Positions 5,347 to 11,233 of a stretch of DNA of 11,233 bases are shown here, one piece after another. How positions within the stretch are numbered: the stretch's first letter is position 1; each line of letters starts with the position of its first letter. Under the pieces are notes generated by a model. That model searched no databases and was not told where the DNA came from. It saw nothing but the letters and a program-made list of their open reading frames with translations. Source of the DNA: Rubritepida sp. GTDB lineage: Bacteria; Pseudomonadota; Alphaproteobacteria; Acetobacterales; Acetobacteraceae. The position numbers were made by a program, and so were the translations under genes. The stretch lies in NCBI GenBank assembly GCA_014376425.1, contig JACMRO010000156.1, forward strand, positions 1 through 11,233, written 5' to 3'.

Positions 5347-6063
5347 GTGAAACGCAGAAGTGCCCTATTGCTCGCCGGTGCGGTGGCCGTTCCCGTGGTC
5401 GGTATCGGCGGCTACGTAGCCTATTCCGGCTCCACCTATTCCCAGGGCTGGCGGATGGGGCAATTGTTCAAGCTGTCGAACCGCCGTTCCTGGCGGCGGC
5501 TATTCATGGCGGCCGGCGAGGGCGAGTTGAGCCTTGGGCAGGACAGCTCCCGGGCGCAGTGGGCCGGCGCGGATGGCCAGCCGGTGCAGAACCCCTGGCT
5601 GTTCTCCGCCTCGGTCGAGCAGATCGCGCGCTACGAGCCGCTGCTGGGCCACTCGGTCGCGGTGCGTTACCACCAGCTGCAGAAGAAGCTCACCGCATTC
5701 CATGGCGACACCGACTACCGGATCGACGAGATCGTCCCGGTCGGTGCCGGGCGGGCGCCGGTCGGCGCATGCGCGGTGTCGGGCAGGGGCGCCCGCTCCT
5801 CCGGCACCCGCATCGGCCGCATCGTGAAGTCGACCGTCAAGGGCACGCTGATCAAGACGCATGAATGCACCGTGCAGGTCGGCAACAGCGGCAACGTGTT
5901 CCTGGAGATGTCGGTGCCCAATGAGGCGATGCACGATTGTGCCACCGCGAGCCTGCTGTCCGGCCAGCCCGTCGCCATCAGCTATGTGGAGAACATCATC
6001 AGCAATCCGCTGAACCGCGACACCAATTACGAAATCGTGGGCATCCGGCCGGTTGAAAGCTGA
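5347..6063 (+). CDS. Hypothetical membrane-anchored or exported protein with two tandem copies of one domain
   Basis: A 238-residue protein with no assigned function. Residues 1-25 are a basic start and a hydrophobic stretch (RRSALLLAGAVAVPVVGIGGY), a signal anchor or signal peptide, so the rest is probably periplasmic. Two regions align with each other: 34-132 and 153-236. Shared landmarks are GWRMGQLFKLS/GTRIGRIVKST, EGELSLG/ECTVQVG, NPWLFSASV/NVFLEMSV, GHSVAVRYHQ/GQPVAISYVE and GDTDYRIDEIVPV/RDTNYEIVGIRPV. The single domain resembles small exported proteins of Pseudomonas and others, sometimes mislabelled 6-phosphogluconate dehydrogenase, recalled by pattern only. Linker 133-152 is Gly/Ala/Arg-rich. 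Cysteines at 142, 174 and 198 are confined to the linker and second copy. The start is GTG, chosen for GAAGGA (5335-5340) six bases upstream. It sits alone between divergent creatininase and rplY. Confidence 0.85.
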   Translation: MKRRSALLLAGAVAVPVVGIGGYVAYSGSTYSQGWRMGQLFKLSNRRSWRRLFMAAGEGELSLGQDSSRAQWAGADGQPVQNPWLFSASVEQIARYEPLLGHSVAVRYHQLQKKLTAFHGDTDYRIDEIVPVGAGRAPVGACAVSGRGARSSGTRIGRIVKSTVKGTLIKTHECTVQVGNSGNVFLEMSVPNEAMHDCATASLLSGQPVAISYVENIISNPLNRDTNYEIVGIRPVES

Positions 6064-6064
6064 G

Positions 6065-6083
6065 GCGCCGCCGGCCGGCGCTT
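6065..6083 (+). terminator. Possible weak terminator after the duplicated-domain gene
   Basis: GCGCCG (6065-6070) and CGGCGC (6076-6081) form a perfect 6-bp stem with a 5-base loop two bases after the stop codon, followed by only TT. The hairpin is strong but the T-tract is minimal, so termination is uncertain. Confidence 0.4.
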
Positions 6084-6110
6084 GAGTTCCGCGGCCCCCG
6101 GCGCTAAGAC
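6082..6110 (+). promoter_or_regulatory. Probable promoter of rplY
   Basis: TTGAGT (6082-6087) and TAAGAC (6105-6110) stand 17 bases apart, a housekeeping-sigma arrangement with 4 of 6 and 3 of 6 consensus matches. Transcription would begin near 6117, giving a leader of about 73 bases before the rplY ATG at 6190. It follows the likely terminator of the preceding gene directly. Confidence 0.4.
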
Positions 6111-6134
6111 GCGCCTGCGCTGGCACCCCTGGAG

Positions 6135-6163
6135 GCCGGCGTGACCGGCATTTTCGCGCCGGT
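6135..6163 (+). promoter_or_regulatory. rplY leader with two mutually exclusive hairpins
   Basis: Hairpin 1: GCCGG (6135-6139) and CCGGC (6145-6149), loop CGTGA, followed by ATTTT (6150-6154), a small terminator-like structure. Hairpin 2: ACCGGC (6144-6149) and GCCGGT (6158-6163), loop of 8 bases. Both use 6145-6149, so only one can form at a time. The leader then runs into AGGAG (6177-6181), eight bases before the ATG. This resembles an attenuator switch, but the stems are short and function is not demonstrated. Confidence 0.35.
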
Positions 6164-6189
6164 CCAAACCCGAAATAGGAGCGAGTGGC

Positions 6190-6867
6190 ATGGTCCAAAC
6201 CATACGGATCGAGGCTGCGGCGCGCGAGCGGGCCGGTAAGGGGGCGGCACGCGCGACCCGGCGAGAGGGCCTGGTGCCCGGCGTTGTCTATGGTGCCAAG
6301 CGGGAGGCGACGCTGATTCAGCTCGACCCGCGCGTCATCATGAAGGAAATGAACAAGGGCGCCTGGCAGTCGCACATCTACGAGGTGGTGGTGGCCGGTG
6401 GGCCGACCGAGACCGCGCTGATGCGTGAAATCCAGTTCCACCCCGTCAGCGATCGGCCGGTGCATATCGACTTTCAGCGCCTCGCACCCGGTGCACGCAT
6501 CCGCATCAAGGTGCCGGTGGCGTTCCTCAACGAGGATACGGCGCCGGGCCTCAAGGCAGGTGGCGTGCTGAACGTGGTCAGGCGGGAACTCGAAGTTTTC
6601 GCCGAGCCCGACCAGGTGCCCGAGCGCTTCACCATCGACCTGGCCGACGCCAATATCGGCGATAGCCTGCGCTGGTCGGCGGTGGCGGATAAGTTCGGCA
6701 CCAAGGCGGTGATCGACCGCGATTTCGTGGTCGCGACCATCGCGGCACCCGTGGTCGAGGAAGTGGCGGCGCCGGTCGTCGTCGCGGCGCCGGTCAAGGG
6801 CAAGGGCAAGGCGCCAGCCAAGGCCGGGCCGGCACCCGCCGCTGCGGCACCTGCCAAGAAGAAGTAA
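6190..6867 (+). CDS. rplY: 50S ribosomal protein L25/general stress protein Ctc
   Basis: A 225-residue long-form L25 (Ctc/TL5 type) that binds 5S rRNA in the large ribosomal subunit. The N-terminal L25 domain (about 1-95) contains GKGAARATRREGLVPGVVYG (17-36) and MREIQFHPVSDRPVHIDFQR (split motif, about 78-97). A beta-rich TL5-like C-terminal domain (about 98-185) follows, with VPVAFLNEDTAPGLKAGGVLN and LEVFAEPDQVPERFTIDL as typical strands. Residues about 190-225 form a low-complexity Ala/Pro/Lys tail ending in KKK, common in alphaproteobacterial L25. AGGAG lies eight bases before ATG. The gene precedes pth, the usual pairing in many bacteria; the 150-base gap leaves co-transcription possible. 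An 11-base repeat (AGAAGTAAGGG at 6860-6870 and 6877-6887) spans the stop codon. Confidence 0.97.
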   Translation: MVQTIRIEAAARERAGKGAARATRREGLVPGVVYGAKREATLIQLDPRVIMKEMNKGAWQSHIYEVVVAGGPTETALMREIQFHPVSDRPVHIDFQRLAPGARIRIKVPVAFLNEDTAPGLKAGGVLNVVRRELEVFAEPDQVPERFTIDLADANIGDSLRWSAVADKFGTKAVIDRDFVVATIAAPVVEEVAAPVVVAAPVKGKGKAPAKAGPAPAAAAPAKKK

Positions 6868-7017
6868 GGGCGACGAGAAGTAAGGGGTCGATCCGGAAAT
6901 GGGGCGGTTGCGGCCTGTGGCCGACCCGGCCGGTGCGGATGGCATTGGCCGGGAAGGCACGGCAACGGCAGCGGATCGGCTCCGCCGGGCGCTTTCCTTT
7001 CCGGTTAGCCCCTGAAC

Positions 7018-7584
7018 GTGCAGCTTTGGGTCGGGCTGGGTAATCCCGGCCCGGAGCATGCGCGGCAGCGCCACAACATCGGCTTCATGGCGCTGGATGC
7101 CATCGCGCGCGCGCATGGGTTTCCGCCTTGGAAGAAGCAGTTCAAGGGAGAGACGACGACGGGGCTGATCGGCGCCGCGCGTCTGTTGCTGCTCAAACCT
7201 TTGACCTACATGAACCTGACGGGCGATGCGGTGCGGGCTGCGGCCAGCTTCCACAGGATCGCGCCCGCCGACATCCTGGCCTTCCATGACGAGCTGGACC
7301 TGGCGCCGGCCCGCCTGCGGGTGAAGCGTGGCGGCGGAACTGCCGGGCATAACGGACTGCGGGATATGCAGCGGGCGCTGGCCACCGCCGAATTCGGCCG
7401 GGTGCGGCTGGGCATCGGCCATCCGGGCGACCGCGCGGCGGTCACCGGCCATGTCCTGGGCAACTTTGCCAAGGATGAGGATTGGGTCGGGCCGCTGCTG
7501 AGTGCGGTGGCCGCTGCCGCGCCCTTGCTGGCAGAGGGCCGCGAGGCCGACTTCATGACGCGCGTGGCGCTGGAAAGACCCTGA
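7018..7584 (+). CDS. pth: Peptidyl-tRNA hydrolase
   Basis: A 188-residue cytosolic enzyme that releases peptides from prematurely dropped peptidyl-tRNA, recycling tRNA. All key residues of the bacterial Pth family are visible: Asn9 in VGLGNPG, catalytic His19 in RHNIGF, Met65-Asn66 in KPLTYMNLTG, Asp91 in FHDELDL and Asn112 in GGGTAGHNGLRD. The length matches the family (about 190). The start is GTG 7018, since the family begins immediately before this VGLGNPG strand and no upstream ATG is in a sensible place. The ribosome binding site is poor. It follows rplY by 150 bases and ends two bases before the next gene, so it probably forms an operon with that small gene and perhaps ychF. Confidence 0.97.
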   Translation: MQLWVGLGNPGPEHARQRHNIGFMALDAIARAHGFPPWKKQFKGETTTGLIGAARLLLLKPLTYMNLTGDAVRAAASFHRIAPADILAFHDELDLAPARLRVKRGGGTAGHNGLRDMQRALATAEFGRVRLGIGHPGDRAAVTGHVLGNFAKDEDWVGPLLSAVAAAAPLLAEGREADFMTRVALERP

Positions 7585-7586
7585 GC

Positions 7587-8030
7587 ATGGAATACGAGCC
7601 CGACTTCAGCATCGGCGGCTTTGGCGACGGCCCAGGCCCGGAGGATCGTGCCAACGCCGCGGCCGCCCTGGGCAGCGCGCTGGTACGCGAGGCGGCGGCG
7701 CTGGCCCAGGCTGCGGCCGGCTTGCGCGCCTGCCTGCCCGGCCCCACCGATGCCGGCCCGCTGAGCGACGTGCGCCGTGCCCGCGCCGTGGCCCAGGCCG
7801 CCAGCGATGCGGCGATGCGCGCGGCCCTGCTGCTGGAAGCCGCCGACCTGCTGGGCCAGGACGATGCCGCCGACCGGCTGAAGCGCGCCGCCGAACGCGC
7901 GGGGCTGCCGGTCGCAAGCCTGATCCCTGCCCTTCGGGCGGCGGCGCTGGCGCTGCCCACCGATGACGGCTCGGCCCGTATCGCGGCGTCGATCATGGCG
8001 CAGGAGCTGGCGTTCGCCCTGGCGGGATGA
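7587..8030 (+). CDS. Alanine-rich hypothetical protein between pth and ychF
   Basis: A 147-residue protein I do not recognise. It is soluble and very Ala/Leu-rich, with no signal peptide or membrane helix. From about residue 20 onward it reads as four or five amphipathic helices (for example DVRRARAVAQAASDAAMRAA and AADRLKRAAERAG). The N-terminus is acidic and aromatic (MEYEPDFSIGGFGDG). ATG 7587 lies two bases after the pth stop, with GGAAAGA about eight bases upstream inside the pth end, implying translational coupling. The open frame runs back to 7482, but that is within pth. Third positions are strongly G/C, supporting real coding. Antisense frames here are also open, an expected artefact of the composition. 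The location suggests a link to translation, but nothing in the sequence proves it. Confidence 0.7.
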   Translation: MEYEPDFSIGGFGDGPGPEDRANAAAALGSALVREAAALAQAAAGLRACLPGPTDAGPLSDVRRARAVAQAASDAAMRAALLLEAADLLGQDDAADRLKRAAERAGLPVASLIPALRAAALALPTDDGSARIAASIMAQELAFALAG

Positions 8031-8066
8031 GCCTGCCCATGCCAAACCTCGGCCACTGAACAACTC

Positions 8067-8083
8067 GCCGCGCCAAGCGCGGC
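8067..8083 (+). promoter_or_regulatory. Hairpin in the ychF leader
   Basis: GCCGCGC (8067-8073) and GCGCGGC (8077-8083) form a perfect 7-bp stem with loop CAA, ending 15 bases before the ychF ATG at 8099. There is no T-tract, so it is not a clear terminator. The only Shine-Dalgarno-like bases (AAGCGGA, 8085-8091) follow it directly, so it may present or limit the ribosome site. Confidence 0.4.
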
Positions 8084-8098
8084 CAAGCGGACACACCA

Positions 8099-9193
8099 AT
8101 GGGCTTCAACTGCGGCATCGTGGGCCTGCCGAATGTCGGCAAGTCCACCCTTTTCAACGCGCTGACGCAGACGGTGGCGGCCCAGGCGGCCAACTACCCT
8201 TTCTGCACCATAGAGCCTAATACCGGCCGCGTTGCCGTACCCGACCCGCGGCTCGACGCGCTGGCGAGGATCGCCAAAAGCCAGAAGATCATTCCCACCA
8301 GCCTGGAGTTCGTCGATATCGCCGGCCTGGTGCGCGGTGCGTCCAAGGGCGAAGGGCTGGGCAACCAGTTCCTGGCCAACATCCGTGAGACCGATGCCAT
8401 CGTGCACGTCCTGCGCTGCTTCGAGGATGTCGACGTCACCCATGTCGATGGCAGCGTCGACCCGCTGCGGGACGCCGACACGGTCGAGACCGAGCTGATG
8501 CTGGCGGATATGGACAGCCTGGAGAAGCGCCAGCAGGGCCTGATCAAGCGCGCCCGCGGCGGCGACAAGGAGTCGGCCGCGCAGTTGGCGCTGATCGAGC
8601 CGCTGCTGGCCGCCCTGGTGGCCGGCAACCCGGCCCGCACCGCCATCCCCAAAGGCGAGGAGGAGAATGCGCGCCGCCTGCAGCTGATGACCACCAAGCC
8701 CGTGCTGTATGTCTGCAATGTCGAGGAGGCGAGTGCGGCGACCGGCAACGCCTTCTCCGAGCTGGTAATGAAGCGCGCCGCTGCCGAGGGCGCCCGTGCC
8801 GTGGTCGTGAGCGCTGCCATCGAGGCCGAGATCAGCCAGATGGCAGGCGCCGATCGCGGCGAGTTCCTGGAGAGCCTGGGCCTGACGGATTCCGGCCTCG
8901 ACCGGGTGATCCGCGCCGGTTACGAATTGCTCGGCCTCATCACCTACTTCACCTGCGGCCCCAAGGAGACGCGGGCCTGGACCATTACCCGCGGCACCGC
9001 CGCACCCGCCGCCGCCGGCGTCATCCATGGCGATTTCGAGCGTGGCTTCATCGCCTCCGAGACCATCGCTTACGACGATTATGTAGCGCTGGGTGGGGAG
9101 GCAGGCGCGCGGGAGGCCGGGCGCCTGCGCATCGAAGGCAAGCCCTATGTCGTACGCGACGGCGATGTACTGAATTTCCGCTTCAACGTCTGA
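8099..9193 (+). CDS. ychF: Redox-regulated ATPase YchF (Obg-like P-loop NTPase)
   Basis: A 364-residue universally conserved Obg-family NTPase (OLA1/YchF) that prefers ATP, associates with ribosomes and is linked to stress responses. Domains in order: G domain with P-loop GLPNVGKST (residues 9-17), switch I region YPFCTIEPN (33-41), DIAGLVRGASKGEGLGNQFL (73-92), a helical insertion of about 130-195, the G4 position reading NVEE (207-210) instead of NKxD as in all YchF and consistent with ATP preference, and a C-terminal TGS domain (about 280-364) ending GDVLNFRFNV. The length is normal. ATG 8099 gives the family's usual MGFNCGIVG start. The ribosome site is weak and preceded by a stable hairpin. 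It lies 68 bases after the hypothetical gene; rplY-pth-ychF clustering is common in proteobacteria. Confidence 0.98.
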   Translation: MGFNCGIVGLPNVGKSTLFNALTQTVAAQAANYPFCTIEPNTGRVAVPDPRLDALARIAKSQKIIPTSLEFVDIAGLVRGASKGEGLGNQFLANIRETDAIVHVLRCFEDVDVTHVDGSVDPLRDADTVETELMLADMDSLEKRQQGLIKRARGGDKESAAQLALIEPLLAALVAGNPARTAIPKGEEENARRLQLMTTKPVLYVCNVEEASAATGNAFSELVMKRAAAEGARAVVVSAAIEAEISQMAGADRGEFLESLGLTDSGLDRVIRAGYELLGLITYFTCGPKETRAWTITRGTAAPAAAGVIHGDFERGFIASETIAYDDYVALGGEAGAREAGRLRIEGKPYVVRDGDVLNFRFNV

Positions 9194-9364
9194 CGCGCCA
9201 CTAATCGTTTAGACACTTCCCTCGCGCCACAAGGGTCGCCAAGGCTTGGGGTGGGCATTGATGGTTCGGTGGATCCTGGCTGCGGTTGGCGGCCAGATGG
9301 CAGGCTGATGTGGAGCGTGTCGTTGGTGAATTGCGGAGCGCAATGGCCGGCTGACCCCTCGCTT

Positions 9365-9381
9365 CGCGGGCGATGCCCGCG
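9365..9381. terminator. Hairpin between the convergent ychF and ABC transporter genes
   Basis: CGCGGGC (9365-9371) and GCCCGCG (9375-9381) form a perfect 7-bp stem with loop GAT. It lies 18 bases past the stop of the - strand ATPase gene and about 170 bases past ychF. Neither strand has a T-tract after it, so a terminator function is inferred from position and stem strength only. Nothing else recognisable lies in 9194-9399. Confidence 0.35.
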
Positions 9382-9399
9382 CGGCAGCACGCTCACGCC

Positions 9400-10395
9400 C
9401 TAACGGTCGCGGCCTTCCTCCACCGCATGGCACGCCACTTCGGTGACGCCTCGCCGCAGCAGCTCCGGCCGTTCGGCCCGGCAGCGGTCATTCACCAGCG
9501 GGCAGCGCGGGTGGAATGCGCAGCCCGTTGGCGGGGTGATCGGGCTGGGAACCTCGCCGCCAACCGGCGTGCGGATGCGCCCGGTCATCTCGAGATCCGG
9601 AATCGCCTCCATCAGGGCACGGGTGTAGGGGTGCAGGGGGCTGGTGAAGAGCGTCTCGGCTGGCGCCAGCTCGACGATGCGGCCCAGATACATCACCCCG
9701 ATGCGGTCGCTCACCTGCCGCACCACCGCCAAATTGTGGCTGATGAAGAGAAAGGTCAGCCCCAACCGGGTCTGCAGGTCCATCATCAGGTTCAGGATCT
9801 GGGCCTGCACCGAGACATCCAGCGCTGAAGTCGGCTCGTCGCAAACCAGGAATTCCGGGTTGGAGGACAAGGCGCGGGCGATGGAGATGCGCTGCCGCTG
9901 GCCGCCCGAGAATTCATGCGGAAACTTCACCGCGTCGAGCGGCGACAGGCCGACCTGGGTCAGCAATTCGCCGACGCGCTTCTGCTGCGCCTCGCGGCCA
10001 TCCACTAGACGGAAGGCTACCAGGGGCTCCGCCACGATGTCGGCCACGCGCCAACGCGGGTTCAGCGATGCGTAGGGATCCTGGAAGATCATCTGCATCC
10101 GGCTGCGCTGCGCCGGGTCGGCGCGGGCTTCGGCCAACGACTGGCCATCGAAGCGCACCTCGCCCCGGGTTGGGCCGTAGAGCCCCACCACCAGCCGCGC
10201 CACAGTCGATTTGCCACAGCCCGATTCGCCGACGAGCGCGAGCGTGGTGCCCTTGGGGATGGAGAAGGAGATGCCGTCCACCGCGCGAAGGGTGCGCCGC
10301 CCTTCCCGGCTGATCAGCCGCTGCAGCAATGGGCGGGAGACATCGAAGAATCGCGCCAGATCGCGCGTTTCCAACATGGGTGGTGCGTCAGACAC
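9400..10395 (-). CDS. Oligopeptide/dipeptide ABC transporter ATP-binding protein (OppF/DppF type)
   Basis: A 331-residue cytoplasmic ATPase subunit energising an importer of peptides or similar solutes (the same family also serves nickel and some glycosides). Motifs: Walker A GESGCGKST (residues 56-64), Q-loop FQDPYASLNPR, signature FSGGQRQRISIARAL, Walker B FLVCDEPTSALD, switch His in FISHNLAVV. The C-terminal oligopeptide/HPY extension has the conserved cysteines GCAFHPRCPLVNDRC and VACHAV. The 25-residue insertion between strands 1 and 2 (RPLLQRLISREGRR region) is typical of the F-type partner. I chose GTG 10395: it overlaps the upstream ATPase stop by eight bases and has GGGGCGA just upstream. 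ATG 10377 is a possible alternative; the frame extends further, but that stretch is proline-rich and inside the upstream gene. The substrate is unknown. Confidence 0.95.
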   Translation of the reverse strand: MSDAPPMLETRDLARFFDVSRPLLQRLISREGRRTLRAVDGISFSIPKGTTLALVGESGCGKSTVARLVVGLYGPTRGEVRFDGQSLAEARADPAQRSRMQMIFQDPYASLNPRWRVADIVAEPLVAFRLVDGREAQQKRVGELLTQVGLSPLDAVKFPHEFSGGQRQRISIARALSSNPEFLVCDEPTSALDVSVQAQILNLMMDLQTRLGLTFLFISHNLAVVRQVSDRIGVMYLGRIVELAPAETLFTSPLHPYTRALMEAIPDLEMTGRIRTPVGGEVPSPITPPTGCAFHPRCPLVNDRCRAERPELLRRGVTEVACHAVEEGRDR

Positions 10396-11233
10396 TGGCG
10401 GTCGCCCCGGGTTCGGCGGGGGCACGGGGTGCCCCGGGCGCGTAAAGCCAGCAGGCGGCCTCACTGCGCCCGGCCGGCATCAGCTCCGGCCGATCCACCA
10501 CGCAACGGCTGAAGACCCGTGGGCAGCGCGGATTGTAGGGGCAGCCCGCCGGGATGGCGGAAAGCCGCGGCATCGAGCCGTCGATCTGCTGCAGCCGCGC
10601 CACCCGGTGCGAGATCGGCGGGATGGAGCCCATCAGCCCGGCCGAGTAGGGATGCGCCGCGTTCTTTACCACCGCGCGGACGGCACCGATTTCGATGATC
10701 CTTCCGGCATACATCACGGCCACCCGGTCGGCGGTCTCGGCAATCACGCCCATATCATGGGTGATCAGCATCATGGCCGTCCCCTTCTCCCGCGCCAGGC
10801 TCTTCAGCAGGGCAATGACCTGCGCCTGGATGGAGACGTCGAGCGCGGTCGTCGGTTCGTCGGCCACGATCAGTTTGGGCTCGGCGCAGAGGGCGAGCGC
10901 GATGACGACGCGCTGCCGCATGCCGCCGCTGAACTCATGCGGGTAGCTGTCCACCCGCTGCGCGGCGGCGGGGATGCCCACCAGTTCGAGCCAGCCGACG
11001 GCGCGGCGGCGCGCCTCGGCCGGGTTGATCGGCAGGTGGGTGGTCATGGTTTCGGCCAGCTGGTCGCCCACGGTGTAAAGCGGGTTCAGCGTCGTCAGCG
11101 GGTCCTGGAAGATGGCGCCGATCTGGCGGCCGCGGATGCGGGGCAACTCCTCATAGGGCAGGTTGTCGATGCGGCGGCCGGCCAGGCGGATCTCGCCGCC
11201 GGCGATTCGGCCGGGCGGCACCAGCAGGCCGAT
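10388..11233 (-). CDS. Oligopeptide/dipeptide ABC transporter ATP-binding protein (OppD/DppD type), N-terminus outside window
   Basis: The C-terminal 281 residues of the partner ATPase of the same importer. The frame stays open to the window edge, where it reads IGLLVPPGR, typical of the D-type subunit after its Walker A, so the first ~60 residues, including Walker A, are missing from view. The GTG at 11221 is internal. Visible: Q-loop FQDPLTTLNPLY, signature FSGGMRQRVVIALAL, Walker B LIVADEPTTALD, switch His in LITHDMGVIAE, and the C-terminal HPY domain with four conserved cysteines (GCPYNPRCPRVFSRC, AACWLY). It ends in an Ala/Pro-rich tail. It overlaps the OppF-type gene by eight bases. Permease and binding-protein genes are expected upstream, beyond 11233. 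Confidence 0.95.
   Translation of the reverse strand: MGLLVPPGRIAGGEIRLAGRRIDNLPYEELPRIRGRQIGAIFQDPLTTLNPLYTVGDQLAETMTTHLPINPAEARRRAVGWLELVGIPAAAQRVDSYPHEFSGGMRQRVVIALALCAEPKLIVADEPTTALDVSIQAQVIALLKSLAREKGTAMMLITHDMGVIAETADRVAVMYAGRIIEIGAVRAVVKNAAHPYSAGLMGSIPPISHRVARLQQIDGSMPRLSAIPAGCPYNPRCPRVFSRCVVDRPELMPAGRSEAACWLYAPGAPRAPAEPGATASV

Noticed and set aside
5253..5864. 203-codon + strand open frame overlapping the duplicated-domain gene
   Set aside because: Arg/Gly-rich shadow in another frame; the 5347 gene has a strong ribosome site, a signal segment and internal domain repeats.
6911..6985. Hairpins between rplY and pth as a terminator (CGGCC/GGCCG at 6911-6923; CCCGGCC/GGCCGGG at 6925-6953; GCGGA/TCCGC at 6971-6985)
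   Set aside because: Short stems or a long loop, and no T-tract directly after any of them; expected by chance in this composition.
5500..7452. 650-codon open frame on the - strand
   Set aside because: It is antisense to the duplicated-domain gene, rplY and pth. Those are clear genes, and the frame crosses intergenic DNA and reads as Arg/His/Gly-rich shadow sequence.
7553..9028. 491-codon open frame on the - strand
   Set aside because: Shadow of ychF and the preceding gene, caused by the high G/C at third positions; no recognisable domain.
9209..9433. Short - strand open frames after ychF, considered as a transposase remnant
   Set aside because: No transposase motif or terminal inverted repeat could be identified; only an 8-base direct repeat (CGCGCCAC at 9194-9201 and 9233-9240).

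Overview
The window is GC-rich DNA, with G or C at almost every third codon position in the convincing genes. It looks chromosomal and most probably comes from an alphaproteobacterium of the Rhodospirillales, with Acetobacteraceae/Roseomonas-like organisms my best guess. Support for this is the rplY-pth-ychF order, the chemoreceptor with a C-terminal PilZ domain, and the single-gene metabolic style. The taxonomy is inferred from protein character and gene order only.

Left part (1-3129, all + strand): the C-terminal half of a methyl-accepting chemotaxis protein fused to a PilZ (c-di-GMP-binding) domain, cut by the window edge; then a short-chain dehydrogenase/reductase that ends in a strong intrinsic terminator; a 315-base gap with a weak coding-like remnant; and a luciferase-like flavin monooxygenase.

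Middle (3126-5346): two small membrane-protein genes on the - strand, a MaoC-type hotdog dehydratase (+), and a creatininase-family amidohydrolase (-). The genes are packed very tightly. Two convergent pairs share or abut their stop codons at the palindromes TTAA (3126-3129) and TGATCA (4224-4229). A 355-base spacer upstream of the creatininase holds two hairpins and a 24-base direct repeat but no believable gene.

Right-centre (5347-9193, + strand): an unrecognised membrane-anchored protein that appears to be a tandem duplication of one small domain; then a translation block of rplY (ribosomal protein L25/Ctc), pth (peptidyl-tRNA hydrolase), an alanine-rich hypothetical gene two bases behind pth, and ychF (Obg-like P-loop NTPase). 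rplY has a plausible promoter and a leader with two mutually exclusive hairpins.

Right end (9400-11233, - strand): two overlapping ATPase genes of a peptide-type ABC importer (OppD/DppD and OppF/DppF type). The upstream one is cut by the window edge, and the permease and binding-protein genes are presumably outside.

Most of the window is ordinary core and metabolic chromosome, and I see no mobile element, CRISPR array, tRNA or rRNA. I do not see a convincing new multi-gene system. The observations most worth a second look are the duplicated-domain protein at 5347, the rplY leader, the helix-breaking anomalies in the first 200 bases (possibly sequence errors), and the two likely leaderless genes.
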